Assembly: GCF_010093385.1 (NCBI RefSeq)
Contig: NZ_PDWV01000003.1
Span: 1-64,000, forward strand
Length of the DNA: 64,000 nt
DNA from: Pseudoxanthomonas mexicana
GTDB lineage: Bacteria > Pseudomonadota > Gammaproteobacteria > Xanthomonadales > Xanthomonadaceae
Direction of reading: 5' to 3'
Each line of letters opens with the position of its first letter. Within the stretch, counting starts at the first letter, position 1. Under the pieces are notes generated by a model. It ran no database searches and was not told where the DNA came from. It was given only the letters and a program-made list of their open reading frames with translations. A program made the translations under genes and the position numbers. Shown in pieces: positions 1 through 9,155 of the stretch.

Positions 1-1
1 C

Positions 2-1039
2 TCCACCGCCCCCCTGCATACCTCCACGCCCCCCGCTCCGGCGCCGAAAACCGCCGCGGACGCCATCCTCCAGGAGGCCTGGGTCTCCGAGCCGGTCCCC
101 GGCGACGAACTGGACTCACTGGTCGCGTGGCCGACGGAGGACGGCCGGGTCTGGCTGATCGCCACCGCCAAGGCCACCCACCATCTGGCCCTGTACGACG
201 CCGACACCGGGCAACGCCTGCGCACGGTCGGCGGCCCGGGCACGGCCGTGGGCCAGTTCAATCGCCCCAACGGCATTGCGGTGTTCGGCGACCTGCTGTT
301 CGTGGCCGAGCGCGACAACCACCGCGTACAGGCCTTCCGCCTGCCGGAGTTCGCGCCGCTGGGCGCCTTCGGCGCCGACGTGCTGCGCTCGCCCTACGGC
401 CTGTGGGTGCACGAGCCCGCGCCCGGCGAACTGGAACTGTTCGTCACCGACAGCTTCATGGCCGATTTCCGCACCATGACCCTGCCGCCGATGGCGGAAC
501 TGGCGGGCCGGGTGAAGCGCTTCCAGGTACGCATCGAAGACGGCGGCAAACTGGAAACGCGGCTGCTGGGCCAGTTCGGCGACACCGGCACGGCCGGCGC
601 GCTGCGCATGGTGGAATCCATCGCCGGCGACCCGGCGCACGGGCGCCTGCTGATCGCCGAGGAAGACCGCCGCGTGGGCTCCACGCTGCGCGACTACACC
701 CTGGCCGGCCACTACAACGGGCGCAGCCTGGCCACGTTCGATGCCGACGCCGAAGGCATCGCGCTGTGGGCCTGCAGCGCCGAGGACGGGTACTGGGTGG
801 CGGTGGACCAGCTGACGCCCACCCGCTTCCGCGTGTTCGACCGCGCCACGCTGGCCCCGGCCGGCGTGTTTTCCGGCAAGGTCACGTCCAACACCGATGG
901 CGAGACCGTGTACGCGATGCCTACACCGCGTTTCCCCGCCGGCGCCCTGTTCGCCCTGCACAACGACGTATCGCTGGCCGCGTTCGACCTGCGCGACATC
1001 GCCCGCGCACTCGACCTGAAGGGCGATTGCCCGCGGTGA
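2..1039 (+). CDS. Phytase-like beta-propeller protein (5' truncated by window edge)
   Basis: The frame is open from the first full codon, so the N-terminus lies outside the window. The visible part reads as a six-bladed beta-propeller of the bacterial phytase (myo-inositol hexakisphosphate phosphohydrolase) type. Family-like blocks are a blade with RPNGIAVFGDLLFVAERDN, an AEED block, DADAEGIALWACSAEDGYWVAVDQ, and the closing NTDGETV segment that corresponds to the TSDTDG region of phytases. Such enzymes are secreted and bind calcium through acidic loops to release phosphate from phytate. An Ala/Pro/Thr-rich stretch at the visible start looks like a linker after a signal peptide. Its TGA overlaps the GTG of the next gene. 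An NHL/SMP-30-like propeller of other function is the main alternative. Confidence 0.72.
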   Translation, partial: STAPLHTSTPPAPAPKTAADAILQEAWVSEPVPGDELDSLVAWPTEDGRVWLIATAKATHHLALYDADTGQRLRTVGGPGTAVGQFNRPNGIAVFGDLLFVAERDNHRVQAFRLPEFAPLGAFGADVLRSPYGLWVHEPAPGELELFVTDSFMADFRTMTLPPMAELAGRVKRFQVRIEDGGKLETRLLGQFGDTGTAGALRMVESIAGDPAHGRLLIAEEDRRVGSTLRDYTLAGHYNGRSLATFDADAEGIALWACSAEDGYWVAVDQLTPTRFRVFDRATLAPAGVFSGKVTSNTDGETVYAMPTPRFPAGALFALHNDVSLAAFDLRDIARALDLKGDCPR

Positions 1040-1962
1040 ACGCGCGCGCGCTGGCCCTGGCCTGCGGCGTCGCCGTGCTGCTCGGCAGCCTGGGCGAGGC
1101 GGCCGCGGCGCGGCTGTATCGCTGGAAGGACAAGCAGGGCTACACCCAGTACGGCGACCAGCCGCCCCCGCCCGACCAGCTGGCCGGCAGCAGCCTGGAT
1201 GTCCTGCGCTTCCGCAATCCGCCCAGCGCGCTGGTGCGGCTGCGCCTGGAGAAACAGGGTCTGCGGTACCAGGCCTGGGCCGACAACCTGATGCACGGGC
1301 CGGTGGAGGTGCAGTTGGACTTCCGCCGCCAGCGCGACGTGCGCAGCGCCCCCACACTGCCGGCACGCGCGGTGGTGCCGGCGCGCAGCAGCGTGCTGGT
1401 GGCCGACATCAGCGTGACCGACCCGCTGCGCGGGGGCGACTTCGAACTGACCCTGGACGGCATGCCGGGCGATCCCGCCAGCCGCCCCCAGGACTACGAT
1501 TACCGGCTGCCGTTCGACTACGGCCGCGTGCGCGTGGACCAGGGTCCCGGCGGCCGCTTCAGCCATGGCGACGCGCAGAACCTGCACGCGGTGGATTTCG
1601 CGGTGCCCGAAGGCACGCGGATCGTGGCCGCGCGCGAGGGACTGGTGATGCAGGTCGAATCCGACTTCGACAAGGCCGGCCTGAATCGCGAGAAGTACGG
1701 CGGCCGCGCCAACTTCATCCGCATCCTGCACAGCGACGGCAGCATGGCGCTGTACGCACACCTGAGAGCCGAGGGCGTGCAGGTGCGCGTAGGCCAGTAC
1801 GTGCGCAAGGGCCAGTACATCGGCCTGTCGGGCAACACCGGCTTCTCCACCGCGCCCCACCTGCATTTCGTCGTGCAGGCCAACCGCGGCATGCGGCTGG
1901 AGTCGGTGCCGTTCCGGATGTTCGGCCCGCTGGGCCAGCTGCAGTTCCCCTCGGCACGGTGA
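1036..1962 (+). CDS. Secreted M23 family metallopeptidase with DUF4124 domain
   Basis: Predicted 308-residue protein. The GTG start overlaps the stop of the phytase-like gene (GTGA) and is followed at once by a signal peptide (ALALACGVAVLLGSLGEAAA). Residues of about 25-45 form a DUF4124 motif (RLYRWKDKQGYTQYGDQPP). The C-terminal half is a peptidase M23/LytM domain with the zinc ligands in HAVDF and in the closing HLHF motif, plus the usual YAHL segment. Enzymes of this fold cut peptidoglycan cross-bridges in the periplasm. The open frame extends further upstream, but that part is an out-of-frame shadow of the phytase-like gene. The substrate is not shown by the sequence. Confidence 0.85.
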   Translation: MNARALALACGVAVLLGSLGEAAAARLYRWKDKQGYTQYGDQPPPPDQLAGSSLDVLRFRNPPSALVRLRLEKQGLRYQAWADNLMHGPVEVQLDFRRQRDVRSAPTLPARAVVPARSSVLVADISVTDPLRGGDFELTLDGMPGDPASRPQDYDYRLPFDYGRVRVDQGPGGRFSHGDAQNLHAVDFAVPEGTRIVAAREGLVMQVESDFDKAGLNREKYGGRANFIRILHSDGSMALYAHLRAEGVQVRVGQYVRKGQYIGLSGNTGFSTAPHLHFVVQANRGMRLESVPFRMFGPLGQLQFPSAR

Positions 1963-1984
1963 CCGGCACCATCTCCGCAGCCGG

Positions 1985-1990
1985 TATAAT
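1985..1990 (+). promoter_or_regulatory. Candidate -10 element for prfC
   Basis: A perfect TATAAT stands 44 bases upstream of the prfC start in the short gap after the M23 gene. No good -35 hexamer is visible at 16-18 bases, so this is a candidate only. Confidence 0.4.
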
Positions 1991-2034
1991 CGCGCCCTTC
2001 CCGCTTCTTCCGCGCCCGTCCGGGCGCCCGCCCC

Positions 2035-3651
2035 ATGTCCGATCCGAACAGCGCCGTGGCCCACGAGGCCAGCCGCCGCCGCACCTTCGCCATCATCTCC
2101 CACCCCGACGCCGGCAAGACCACGCTGACGGAAAAGCTGCTGCTGTTCGGCGGCGCGATCCAGATGGCCGGCTCGGTGAAGGGCCGCAAGGCCGCGCGCC
2201 ACGCGACCTCCGACTGGATGGCGCTGGAGAAGGAACGCGGCATCTCGGTGACGTCGTCCGTGATGCAGTTCCCGTACGAGGGCAAGATCGTCAACCTGCT
2301 GGACACCCCGGGCCACGCCGACTTCGGCGAGGACACCTACCGCGTGCTGACCGCGGTGGACAGCGCGCTGATGGTCATCGACGTGGCCAAGGGCGTGGAA
2401 GAACGCACCATCAAGCTGATGGAAGTCTGCCGCCTGCGCGACACACCCATCATGACCTTCATCAACAAGCTGGACCGCGAAGGCAAGGATCCGATCGAGC
2501 TGCTGGACGAAGTCGAAAGCGTGCTGGGCATCCAGTGCGCGCCGGTCACCTGGCCGATCGGCATGGGCCAGCGCCTGAAGGGCGTGGTGCACCTGATCAC
2601 CGGCGAAGTGCACCTGTACGAACCGGGCCGCAACTTCACCCGCCAGGATTCCACCATCTTCCCCTCGCTGGATGCGCCGGGGCTGGAGGAGAAGATCGGC
2701 ACGGAGATGCTGTCCGCGCTGCGCGACGAACTGGAACTGGTGCAGGGCGCCAGCCACCCCTTCGACAAGCAGGCCTACCTGGACGGCAGGCAGACGCCGG
2801 TGTTCTTCGGCTCGGGCGTCAACAACTTCGGCGTGCAGCCGCTGCTGGACTTCTTCGTCGAGCACGCACCGTCGCCGCAGCCACGCGAGACCACCGGCCG
2901 CAAGGTGCAGCCTGCCGAGAACAAGCTGACCGGCTTCGTCTTCAAGATCCAGGCCAACATGGATCCCCAGCACCGCGACCGCGTGGCCTTCATGCGGGTG
3001 TGCTCGGGCCGCTTCGAGGCCGGCATGAAGACCTTCCACGTGCGCAGCGGCAAGGAGATGAAGCTGGCCAACGCGCTGACCTTCATGGCCAGCGACCGCG
3101 AGATCGCCGCCGAAGCGTATCCGGGCGACGTGATCGGCATCCACAACCACGGCACCATCTCGATCGGCGACACCTTCACCGAAGGCGAGGCGCTGTCGTT
3201 CACCGGCATTCCCAACTTCGCGCCGGAACTGTTCCGCCGCGCGCGTCTGCGTGACCCGCTCAAGCTCAAGCAGCTGCAGAAGGGCCTGGCGCAGCTCTCC
3301 GAGGAAGGCGCCACCCAGTTCTTCCGCCCGCTGATGAGCAACGACCTGATCCTCGGCGCGGTCGGCGTGCTGCAGTTCGACGTGGTGGCTTACCGGCTGA
3401 AGGACGAATACGGCGTGGATGCCTCGTTCGAGAACGTCAGCGTCGCTACTGCGCGCTGGATCCGCTGCGACAACGCGAAGAAGCTGGAGGAGTTCCGCGA
3501 CAAGAACGCGATGAACCTGGCGCTGGACGCCGCCGGCCAGCTGGTCTACCTGGCGCCGACGCGGGTCAACCTGCAGCTGGCGCAGGAGCGCGCCCCGGAC
3601 GTGCAGTTCCTGGCCACCCGCGAGCATGCGCACAGCGTCGACCTGGGCTGA
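2035..3651 (+). CDS. prfC: Peptide chain release factor 3 (RF3)
   Basis: 538-residue translational GTPase that removes RF1/RF2 from the ribosome after peptide release. The G1 P-loop is at residues 23-30 (HPDAGKTT), the switch/G3 motif DTPGH at 90-94 and the G4 motif NKLD at 144-147. The segment [13 protein letters not shown] is typical of RF3, as against EF-G. Length matches the usual 525-540 residues. The ATG at 2035 gives the standard N-terminus; no strong ribosome binding site precedes it. It appears monocistronic, with a TATAAT box upstream. Confidence 0.97.
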   Translation: MSDPNSAVAHEASRRRTFAIISHPDAGKTTLTEKLLLFGGAIQMAGSVKGRKAARHATSDWMALEKERGISVTSSVMQFPYEGKIVNLLDTPGHADFGEDTYRVLTAVDSALMVIDVAKGVEERTIKLMEVCRLRDTPIMTFINKLDREGKDPIELLDEVESVLGIQCAPVTWPIGMGQRLKGVVHLITGEVHLYEPGRNFTRQDSTIFPSLDAPGLEEKIGTEMLSALRDELELVQGASHPFDKQAYLDGRQTPVFFGSGVNNFGVQPLLDFFVEHAPSPQPRETTGRKVQPAENKLTGFVFKIQANMDPQHRDRVAFMRVCSGRFEAGMKTFHVRSGKEMKLANALTFMASDREIAAEAYPGDVIGIHNHGTISIGDTFTEGEALSFTGIPNFAPELFRRARLRDPLKLKQLQKGLAQLSEEGATQFFRPLMSNDLILGAVGVLQFDVVAYRLKDEYGVDASFENVSVATARWIRCDNAKKLEEFRDKNAMNLALDAAGQLVYLAPTRVNLQLAQERAPDVQFLATREHAHSVDLG

Positions 3652-3792
3652 CCGCGCCGCCAGAGAACAGCCCCGCAGGCCGCGTCTTGCGGGTTACGTT
3701 CCCCCCGTCCGCCCCCTCGCGCCATTCCGCCCGCCACGGTGATCCGATAGGCTTCCCGAGCCGCCATCCGGCGGCGTCAAGGGGAGATGTCC

Positions 3793-4035
3793 ATGTATTT
3801 TCTGGGGGCCGTACTGCTGCTGGCGGGGGCGATCTGGATGACGGTGAACGCGGCAAAGAAGGATGGTGCGCTGGCGGCCATCTTCTGTTTCATCTGCGGT
3901 TTCTACACGATCTATTACGGCATCAAGAACTTCGCCGAGAACAAGATCCCGCTGATCATGTTCGTGGCCGGCCTGGTGCTCTGCCTGGTGTTCCGCCCCG
4001 ACATGGCGGCCCTGAGCGGGGGCGTCGCGATCTGA
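3793..4035 (+). CDS. Small membrane protein of unknown function
   Basis: About 80 residues, almost entirely hydrophobic, with two or three membrane segments (about 3-20, 29-45 and 53-68). I do not recognise a characterised family. Two ATGs are possible, at 3787 and 3793. The GGGGAG at 3781-3786 abuts the first but is spaced six bases from the second, so the second is preferred. The gene stands alone between prfC and the hemolysin III gene. Confidence 0.7.
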   Translation: MYFLGAVLLLAGAIWMTVNAAKKDGALAAIFCFICGFYTIYYGIKNFAENKIPLIMFVAGLVLCLVFRPDMAALSGGVAI

Positions 4036-4143
4036 TTGCGGCGGGCTTTCGGCGGACTGCCGGGACATCCGGCAGCCCGCTGCCGGCTGACCGGCCGCCG
4101 TGCGGCCGATGCACGGCGTGCTGCGTTGCGGTAACGTGACGGC

Positions 4144-4839
4144 ATGAGTGAACAGACCTCTTTCGAAGCCCTGCGCGCCCGCAAGCGGGCCGACCATTTA
4201 ATCGACCTGCGCGACGAGATCGCCAGCGCACTGACGCACGGCCTGGGCGCCGTCGCCGCCTTGGCCGGCGGCGCCGTCCTGATCACCCTCGCCGCGATCT
4301 ACGGCGACGGCTGGCAGCTGGGCGCCTCCATCGTGTTCGGCGTGACCCTGCTGCTGCTGTACACCGCCTCCACGCTGTATCACGCCATCCAGCATCCGGT
4401 GGCGAAGGGGCGTCTGAAGGTCTTCGACCACTGCGCCATCTACCTGCTCATCGCCGGCACCTATACGCCGTTCACCCTGATCGGGTTGCGCGGACCCTGG
4501 GGCTGGGGCCTGTTCACCGCCATCTGGACGCTGGCGATCGCCGGCGTGATCTTCAAGCTTTTCTATACCGGCCGCTTCAAGGTGCTTTCCACCGCCATCT
4601 ACATCGCGATGGGCTGGCTGGTGATCGTGGCGGTCAAGCCGCTGCTGAATGCCGTCGATCCGGTGACACTGGGCTGGATGCTGGCCGGCGGCCTGTTCTA
4701 CACGCTGGGCACATTCTTCTATCACCGCGAATCGATCCGCTATTCGCACGCCATCTGGCACCTGTTCGTGCTCGGCGGCAGCGTCTGCCATTTCGTGGCG
4801 GTGACCCAGCAGATCCTCATGCCGCGCCTGTCGTCGTAG
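4144..4839 (+). CDS. trhA: Hemolysin III / PAQR family membrane protein (TrhA type)
   Basis: 231-residue inner-membrane protein with seven predicted membrane helices. The family's metal-site-like motifs are visible: STLYHA near residue 80, DHCAIYLLIAGTYTPF near 98-113, and the C-terminal IWHLFVLGGSVCHF. Members include E. coli YqfA/TrhA, which affects membrane energetics, and Bacillus hemolysin III. A haemolytic activity should not be assumed. The cytosolic N-terminus is polar and the ATG at 4144 gives the usual length. It is a single gene with no clear partner. Confidence 0.88.
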   Translation: MSEQTSFEALRARKRADHLIDLRDEIASALTHGLGAVAALAGGAVLITLAAIYGDGWQLGASIVFGVTLLLLYTASTLYHAIQHPVAKGRLKVFDHCAIYLLIAGTYTPFTLIGLRGPWGWGLFTAIWTLAIAGVIFKLFYTGRFKVLSTAIYIAMGWLVIVAVKPLLNAVDPVTLGWMLAGGLFYTLGTFFYHRESIRYSHAIWHLFVLGGSVCHFVAVTQQILMPRLSS

Positions 4840-4918
4840 ACGCCCCCTGCACGTTCGTGTCCCTCGCGTGAACCGCTGAGGCCGCGTTTCGCGGGGCCTG
4901 AACACCGCGCGTCCAACC

Positions 4919-6871
4919 ATGCACGCCATGGACGACGCGCACCGCTCCCGCCGCCGCTCTGTCTTGCGCCCGCTGACGCGGACGCGCGCCATCGTCTTTG
5001 GCGCGCTGGCCGCGTTGCTGGCGGTGCTGGCCGTGCTGTTCCAGTGGAACTGGTTGCGTGGCCCCGTCGAGCGCCTCGTGGCATGGCAGACCGGGCGCAG
5101 CTTCGACATCGCCGGCGATCTGGATGTCGACCTTGGGCGCGTGACGACGATCCGCGCGGATGCGCTGCGCTTCGGCAACGCGGACTGGTCTCGGTCGCGC
5201 ACGATGGCATCCGCCGATCGTGCGGAGCTGGATGTGCGTCTGTGGCCGTTGCTCAGCGGCGAGATCAGACTCGAGGCGATCCGCCTGACACGACCGCGGC
5301 TGCGGCTGGAGTTCGGTCCCGACGGACGCGGCAACTGGATCTTCGGCGAGCGCAAAGGCGAAAGCCGGGTCCGCTACACCGGCCTGTGGATCGACGACGG
5401 ACGCCTGGTGTTCCTCGATCCGCGCCGGCGCACCAACTTCGACATCGCCCTGGACAGCGTCAGCACAGGCGACGCCTCGGCCTCGCCCGTCGACCCCGAG
5501 GGCAAGGGCCGGTGGGCAGGCAACGCGTTCACCATTGCGGGTCGGGTGGAATCGCCGCTGGCGCTGCGGCAGACGGACAGGCCGTACCGCATCGACCTGC
5601 GCGCCACCGCGGGCCCCACCCGCGCGCGCGCGCGCGGCACGCTGCTCGATCCGTTCCGCCTGCGCGACTTCGACCTGCGGCTGCGGCTCGTCGGCGAGGA
5701 TCTGGAAGACCTGTTTCCGCTGATCGGTATCGCGACGCCGTCCACGCCCCCCTATCGCCTGGATGGTCGCTTCACCCGTGACGGCGATACGTGGCACTAC
5801 GACGATTTCACCGGCCTCGTCGGCGACAGCGACCTTGGCGGGTCGGCCGCGGTCACCGTGGGGCGCAAGCGCCCCCTGCTGGAGGCCAATCTCGTGTCCA
5901 AGCGGCTGGATTTCGACGATCTTGCCGGCTTCGTGGGCGCACCGCCGCAGACGGGCGGCGAGGAAGCGGCCAATGCGGAACAGCGCGCGAAAGCAGCGGC
6001 GCTTGCGGCGGATGCGCGCGTGCTGCCCGACACACCGTACGACCTGACCAAGCTGCGCGCGATGGATGCCGACGTGCGCTGGAAGGCGCACCGCATCAAC
6101 GCGCCCACGCTGCCCATCGAGGACATGGACGCGCACCTGCTGCTGGAGGCCGGGCTAGTGCGGCTGGAGCCACTGAACTTCGGCGTCGCAGAAGGCGACA
6201 TCCGCTCGACGGTCCGCATGGATGCGCGCAGCGAGGTGATCCGTACGAAGGCCGACATCGCGGTGCACGGCCTCGACCTGGGCGAGCTGTTCCCCACCGC
6301 ACAACTGACGCGGAGCGCCATCGGACGTGTCGGCGGCAACGCGTCGCTGGCCGGGACCGGCAATTCGGTCGCCGGCATCCTGGGCACCGCCGACGGGGAG
6401 GTGATGCTGGGAATGGGGCGCGGCCAGGTCAGCAACCTGCTGATGGAACTGGCCGGCCTGGATATCGCCGAAGCGTTGAAGTTCCTGCTGACCAAGGACC
6501 GAACCGTCGCGGTGCGCTGCGCGTTCGGGGATTTCGCCGTCGAGAACGGCGTGATGCAGGCGCGTACCCTCGCGTTCGACACCACCGACACGATCATCGT
6601 CGGCAACGGCAAGGTCAGCCTGAGGGACGAGACGCTGGACCTGGAACTGAGGCCGCGACCGAAGGATCGCAGCATCCTGGCACTGCGCTCGCCGCTGGTC
6701 GTGGACGGCACCTTCAAGGATCCCTCGTTCCGTCCGGACTTCAAGCGGCTCGGCCTGCGGGGCGCCACGGCCCTGGCACTGGGCAGCATCGCGCCGCCTG
6801 CTGCGTTGCTGGCCACGATCGAGCCGGGACCCGGCGAGGACAGCGCGTGCGGCGGCCAGTACGCGAAATGA
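4919..6871 (+). CDS. AsmA family protein
   Basis: 650 residues: a short basic cytosolic N-terminus, one membrane anchor (about 23-43), then a long periplasmic beta-rich region. The anchor is followed by the AsmA signature region (GDLDVDLGRVTTIRADALRFGN) and the C-terminus has the AsmA-like block with VGNGKVSLRDETLDLELRPRPKD. AsmA-like proteins (AsmA, TamB, YhdP, YdbH) form long grooves thought to carry lipids between membranes or to affect outer-membrane assembly. The start could also be the ATG at 4928. A single gene, convergent with the CBS gene ten bases on. Confidence 0.87.
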   Translation: MHAMDDAHRSRRRSVLRPLTRTRAIVFGALAALLAVLAVLFQWNWLRGPVERLVAWQTGRSFDIAGDLDVDLGRVTTIRADALRFGNADWSRSRTMASADRAELDVRLWPLLSGEIRLEAIRLTRPRLRLEFGPDGRGNWIFGERKGESRVRYTGLWIDDGRLVFLDPRRRTNFDIALDSVSTGDASASPVDPEGKGRWAGNAFTIAGRVESPLALRQTDRPYRIDLRATAGPTRARARGTLLDPFRLRDFDLRLRLVGEDLEDLFPLIGIATPSTPPYRLDGRFTRDGDTWHYDDFTGLVGDSDLGGSAAVTVGRKRPLLEANLVSKRLDFDDLAGFVGAPPQTGGEEAANAEQRAKAAALAADARVLPDTPYDLTKLRAMDADVRWKAHRINAPTLPIEDMDAHLLLEAGLVRLEPLNFGVAEGDIRSTVRMDARSEVIRTKADIAVHGLDLGELFPTAQLTRSAIGRVGGNASLAGTGNSVAGILGTADGEVMLGMGRGQVSNLLMELAGLDIAEALKFLLTKDRTVAVRCAFGDFAVENGVMQARTLAFDTTDTIIVGNGKVSLRDETLDLELRPRPKDRSILALRSPLVVDGTFKDPSFRPDFKRLGLRGATALALGSIAPPAALLATIEPGPGEDSACGGQYAK

Positions 6872-6880
6872 CGGACGGCG

Positions 6881-7309
6881 TCAGCTGGCGATGTAGCGCT
6901 GCAGCTGGTCCAGTTCGACCTTCTGGTCCTCGATGACCGCCTTCACCAGGTCGCCGATGGAGATGACGCCGACGATCGCATCGCCCTCGGCGACGGGCAG
7001 GTGGCGGATGCGGTGCTCGGTGACGACCTGCATGCAGTGGTCCACGCTGTCGTCGGGCCGCACCGTGACGACTTTCGCCGTCATGATGTCGCGCACCGGG
7101 GTGTTGGACGACGAGCGCCCCTGCAACACGACCTTGCGGGCGTAGTCGCGCTCGGACACGATGCCGCACAGGCGCGCGCCCTGCATGGCCAGGACGGCGC
7201 CCACGCCCTTTTCCGCCATCAGCTTGATGGCATCGAGGACGGAGGCATCGGGGGAAACGGCGAAGATCTCAGGAGTCTTGGACCCCAGCAACTGACGAAC
7301 CGTGCGCAT
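6881..7309 (-). CDS. CBS-domain protein
   Basis: 142 residues made of two tandem CBS domains (about 8-63 and 74-130), with the typical VLDAIKLMAEKGVGAVLAM and MTAKVVTVRPDDSVDHCMQ blocks. Stand-alone CBS pairs bind adenine nucleotides and act as regulatory subunits; the partner is not evident here. The first 41 bases overlap the 3' end of the glycosyltransferase gene in another frame. Upstream, within that gene's end, GGAGATCGCC provides a plausible ribosome binding site. Confidence 0.9.
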   Translation of the reverse strand: MRTVRQLLGSKTPEIFAVSPDASVLDAIKLMAEKGVGAVLAMQGARLCGIVSERDYARKVVLQGRSSSNTPVRDIMTAKVVTVRPDDSVDHCMQVVTEHRIRHLPVAEGDAIVGVISIGDLVKAVIEDQKVELDQLQRYIAS

Positions 7310-8309
7310 GGCGATCTCCTGGATGGGGAACGGGTCGATCTTGCGAGGGCAAGGATACTCCTGCCGTTGCGGGATGCCACGTATCCACCAGATAAAGCGG
7401 CCGCTGCTTGGATTCTTCGTACAGCCGCCCCAGGTACTCGCCGATCAGGCCCAGCGCCACCAGTTGCACGCCGCCCAGGAACAGGATGACGGTCATCATG
7501 GTCGGCCAGCCCGCCACCGGATCGCCGAACAGCAGCGCCTTGGCGACCACGTAAAGCGCGAAGGCGAACGCCAGCAGCGCCGTGACCACGCCCAGATAGG
7601 TCGCCACGCGCAAGGGCGCCGTGGTGAAACTGGTGATGCCTTCCAGCGCGAAGTTCCACAGCTTCCAGAATCCGAAGCTGCTGTTGCCCGCGACGCGTGC
7701 CTGGCGATGGTAGGGCAACGCCTTCTGGTTGAACCCCACCCAGCCGAACAGCCCCTTCATGAAACGATGCCGCTCGCGCAGTTCGCGCAGCGCCGCCAGC
7801 GCCCGCGGCGACAGCAGGCGGAAGTCGCCGGTATCGGCGGGGATGGGCGTCCTCGACAGGCGGCCGATCACGCGGTAGAACGCGTGCGCGGTGGCCCGCT
7901 TCAACCAGCCTTCGCCGTCGCGGGCGATGCGCGTGCCATGCACGTTGTCGTAGCCGGCCTGCCATTCGCGCACGAACTCGCCGATCAGCTCCGGCGGATC
8001 CTGTCCGTCGGCGTCCAGGATGATGGCCGCGCCGGCGTCCACCCGGTCCAGGCCCGCGGTCAGCGCCGCCTCCTTGCCGAAGTTGCGCGACAACCGCATG
8101 ACCGACACGCGCGGGTCGTTCGCCGCCAGCGTACGCAACACGCTCCATGTGGCGTCGCGGCTGCCATCGTCCACATACAGCACGCGGCCCTGCACGTCCT
8201 CCAGCGCGTCCAGCGCAGCGATGATGCGTGGATGCAGCATCGGCAGGGCCTGTGCTTCGTTGTAGGCGGCCACCACCACGGTGACCTGCCATGGAGCGGG
8301 GCCGCTCAC
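7269..8309 (-). CDS. GtrB-like glycosyltransferase family 2, polyprenyl-phosphate sugar synthase type
   Basis: 346 residues starting at a GTG that overlaps the mtgA stop (GTGA). The N-terminal GT-A domain carries [10 protein letters not shown], the nucleotide-binding DDGSRD and the metal-binding DADGQDPPE. Two C-terminal membrane helices (about 235-258 and 270-292) end in the family motif [19 protein letters not shown]. This is the architecture of GtrB/ArnC-like enzymes that charge undecaprenyl phosphate with a sugar for flipping and later transfer. An unusual tail of about 30 residues follows the family end and runs into the CBS gene, so the stop lies 41 bases inside that gene. The sugar cannot be told from the sequence. 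Confidence 0.88.
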   Translation of the reverse strand: MSGPAPWQVTVVVAAYNEAQALPMLHPRIIAALDALEDVQGRVLYVDDGSRDATWSVLRTLAANDPRVSVMRLSRNFGKEAALTAGLDRVDAGAAIILDADGQDPPELIGEFVREWQAGYDNVHGTRIARDGEGWLKRATAHAFYRVIGRLSRTPIPADTGDFRLLSPRALAALRELRERHRFMKGLFGWVGFNQKALPYHRQARVAGNSSFGFWKLWNFALEGITSFTTAPLRVATYLGVVTALLAFAFALYVVAKALLFGDPVAGWPTMMTVILFLGGVQLVALGLIGEYLGRLYEESKQRPLYLVDTWHPATAGVSLPSQDRPVPHPGDRHAHGSSVAGVQDS

Positions 8310-9076
8310 CGCAGCGCCTCCAGGTAGGCGGTGCCGCCGATCTGCACCACCTGCCGCTGGATGCGCTTGGCCCGCCGCTGCACGTAGGGGCCGGGCTTGG
8401 CCGCACTGTAGCGGCGCGGCGACGGAAGCACCGCCGCCAGGCGGGCACTTTCGGCGGGAGTCAGGCGCGTAGCGTCCTTGCCCCAGTACCGGCGCGCGGC
8501 TGCCTGTCCGCCATACACGCCATCGCCGAACTCGGCGATGTTGGCGTACACCTCCAGGATGCGCGACTTGGGCCATAGCGCTTCGATCAGCACGGTGTAC
8601 CAGGCCTCCAGGCCCTTGCGCGCCCAGCGCGTGACGCGATGGCTGCCCTGCCAGAGGAACAGATTCTTGGCGACCTGCTGGCTGATCGTGCTGGCACCGC
8701 GCAGGCGCGTGACCGGCCGGCCCCGCTTTTCGGCGCGCTCGACCATCTTCCGGTTGTGGACGCGCGCCTTCTCGATCGCGTCCAGGTCGAAGCCATGATG
8801 GGTAGCGAAGTTCTGGTCTTCCGCCGCCACCATCGACAGCGGCAGGCTGGGCGCCATTTTGTCCAGGTCGCGCCAATCGTAGGCCACTCGGAACCCGAAA
8901 ACGCCGCTCCCCCATGCCCCCAGCACCCGGGCCGCCATGAAGGCACTGAAAGGCGGGTCGACAAAGCGGAGCACCGCGACCTGCAGGATGCTCGCAGCCG
9001 CGAACAGGAACGGCAGGGCGAGCAGCCAGCGGAACCAGCGGCGTACGCGGCGGCGGGGGGCGAGCGGATGGGTCAT
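8306..9076 (-). CDS. mtgA: Monofunctional biosynthetic peptidoglycan transglycosylase
   Basis: 256-residue GT51 enzyme that polymerises lipid II into glycan strands at the inner membrane. A basic N-terminus and one membrane helix (about 15-36) precede the catalytic domain. The catalytic Glu sits in [14 protein letters not shown] and the second conserved block is [16 protein letters not shown]. No transpeptidase domain follows, which separates it from class A PBPs. The stop overlaps the start of the downstream glycosyltransferase, so the two are co-transcribed. It diverges from the TPR/hydroxylase gene across a 79-base gap. Confidence 0.95.
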   Translation of the reverse strand: MTHPLAPRRRVRRWFRWLLALPFLFAAASILQVAVLRFVDPPFSAFMAARVLGAWGSGVFGFRVAYDWRDLDKMAPSLPLSMVAAEDQNFATHHGFDLDAIEKARVHNRKMVERAEKRGRPVTRLRGASTISQQVAKNLFLWQGSHRVTRWARKGLEAWYTVLIEALWPKSRILEVYANIAEFGDGVYGGQAAARRYWGKDATRLTPAESARLAAVLPSPRRYSAAKPGPYVQRRAKRIQRQVVQIGGTAYLEALR

Positions 9077-9155
9077 CTTTGGTAATTCAGGTTACGGCAG
9101 CCGAAGATTCATTTATCGTTATTCTGGAGATTCTTTCCACCCCTGTCTCCTACTG

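Noticed and set aside
712-3633. A 973-codon minus-strand frame across the phytase-like, M23 and prfC genes
   Set aside because: It spans three real genes on the other strand and has the His/Gln/Val-rich composition of an antisense shadow.
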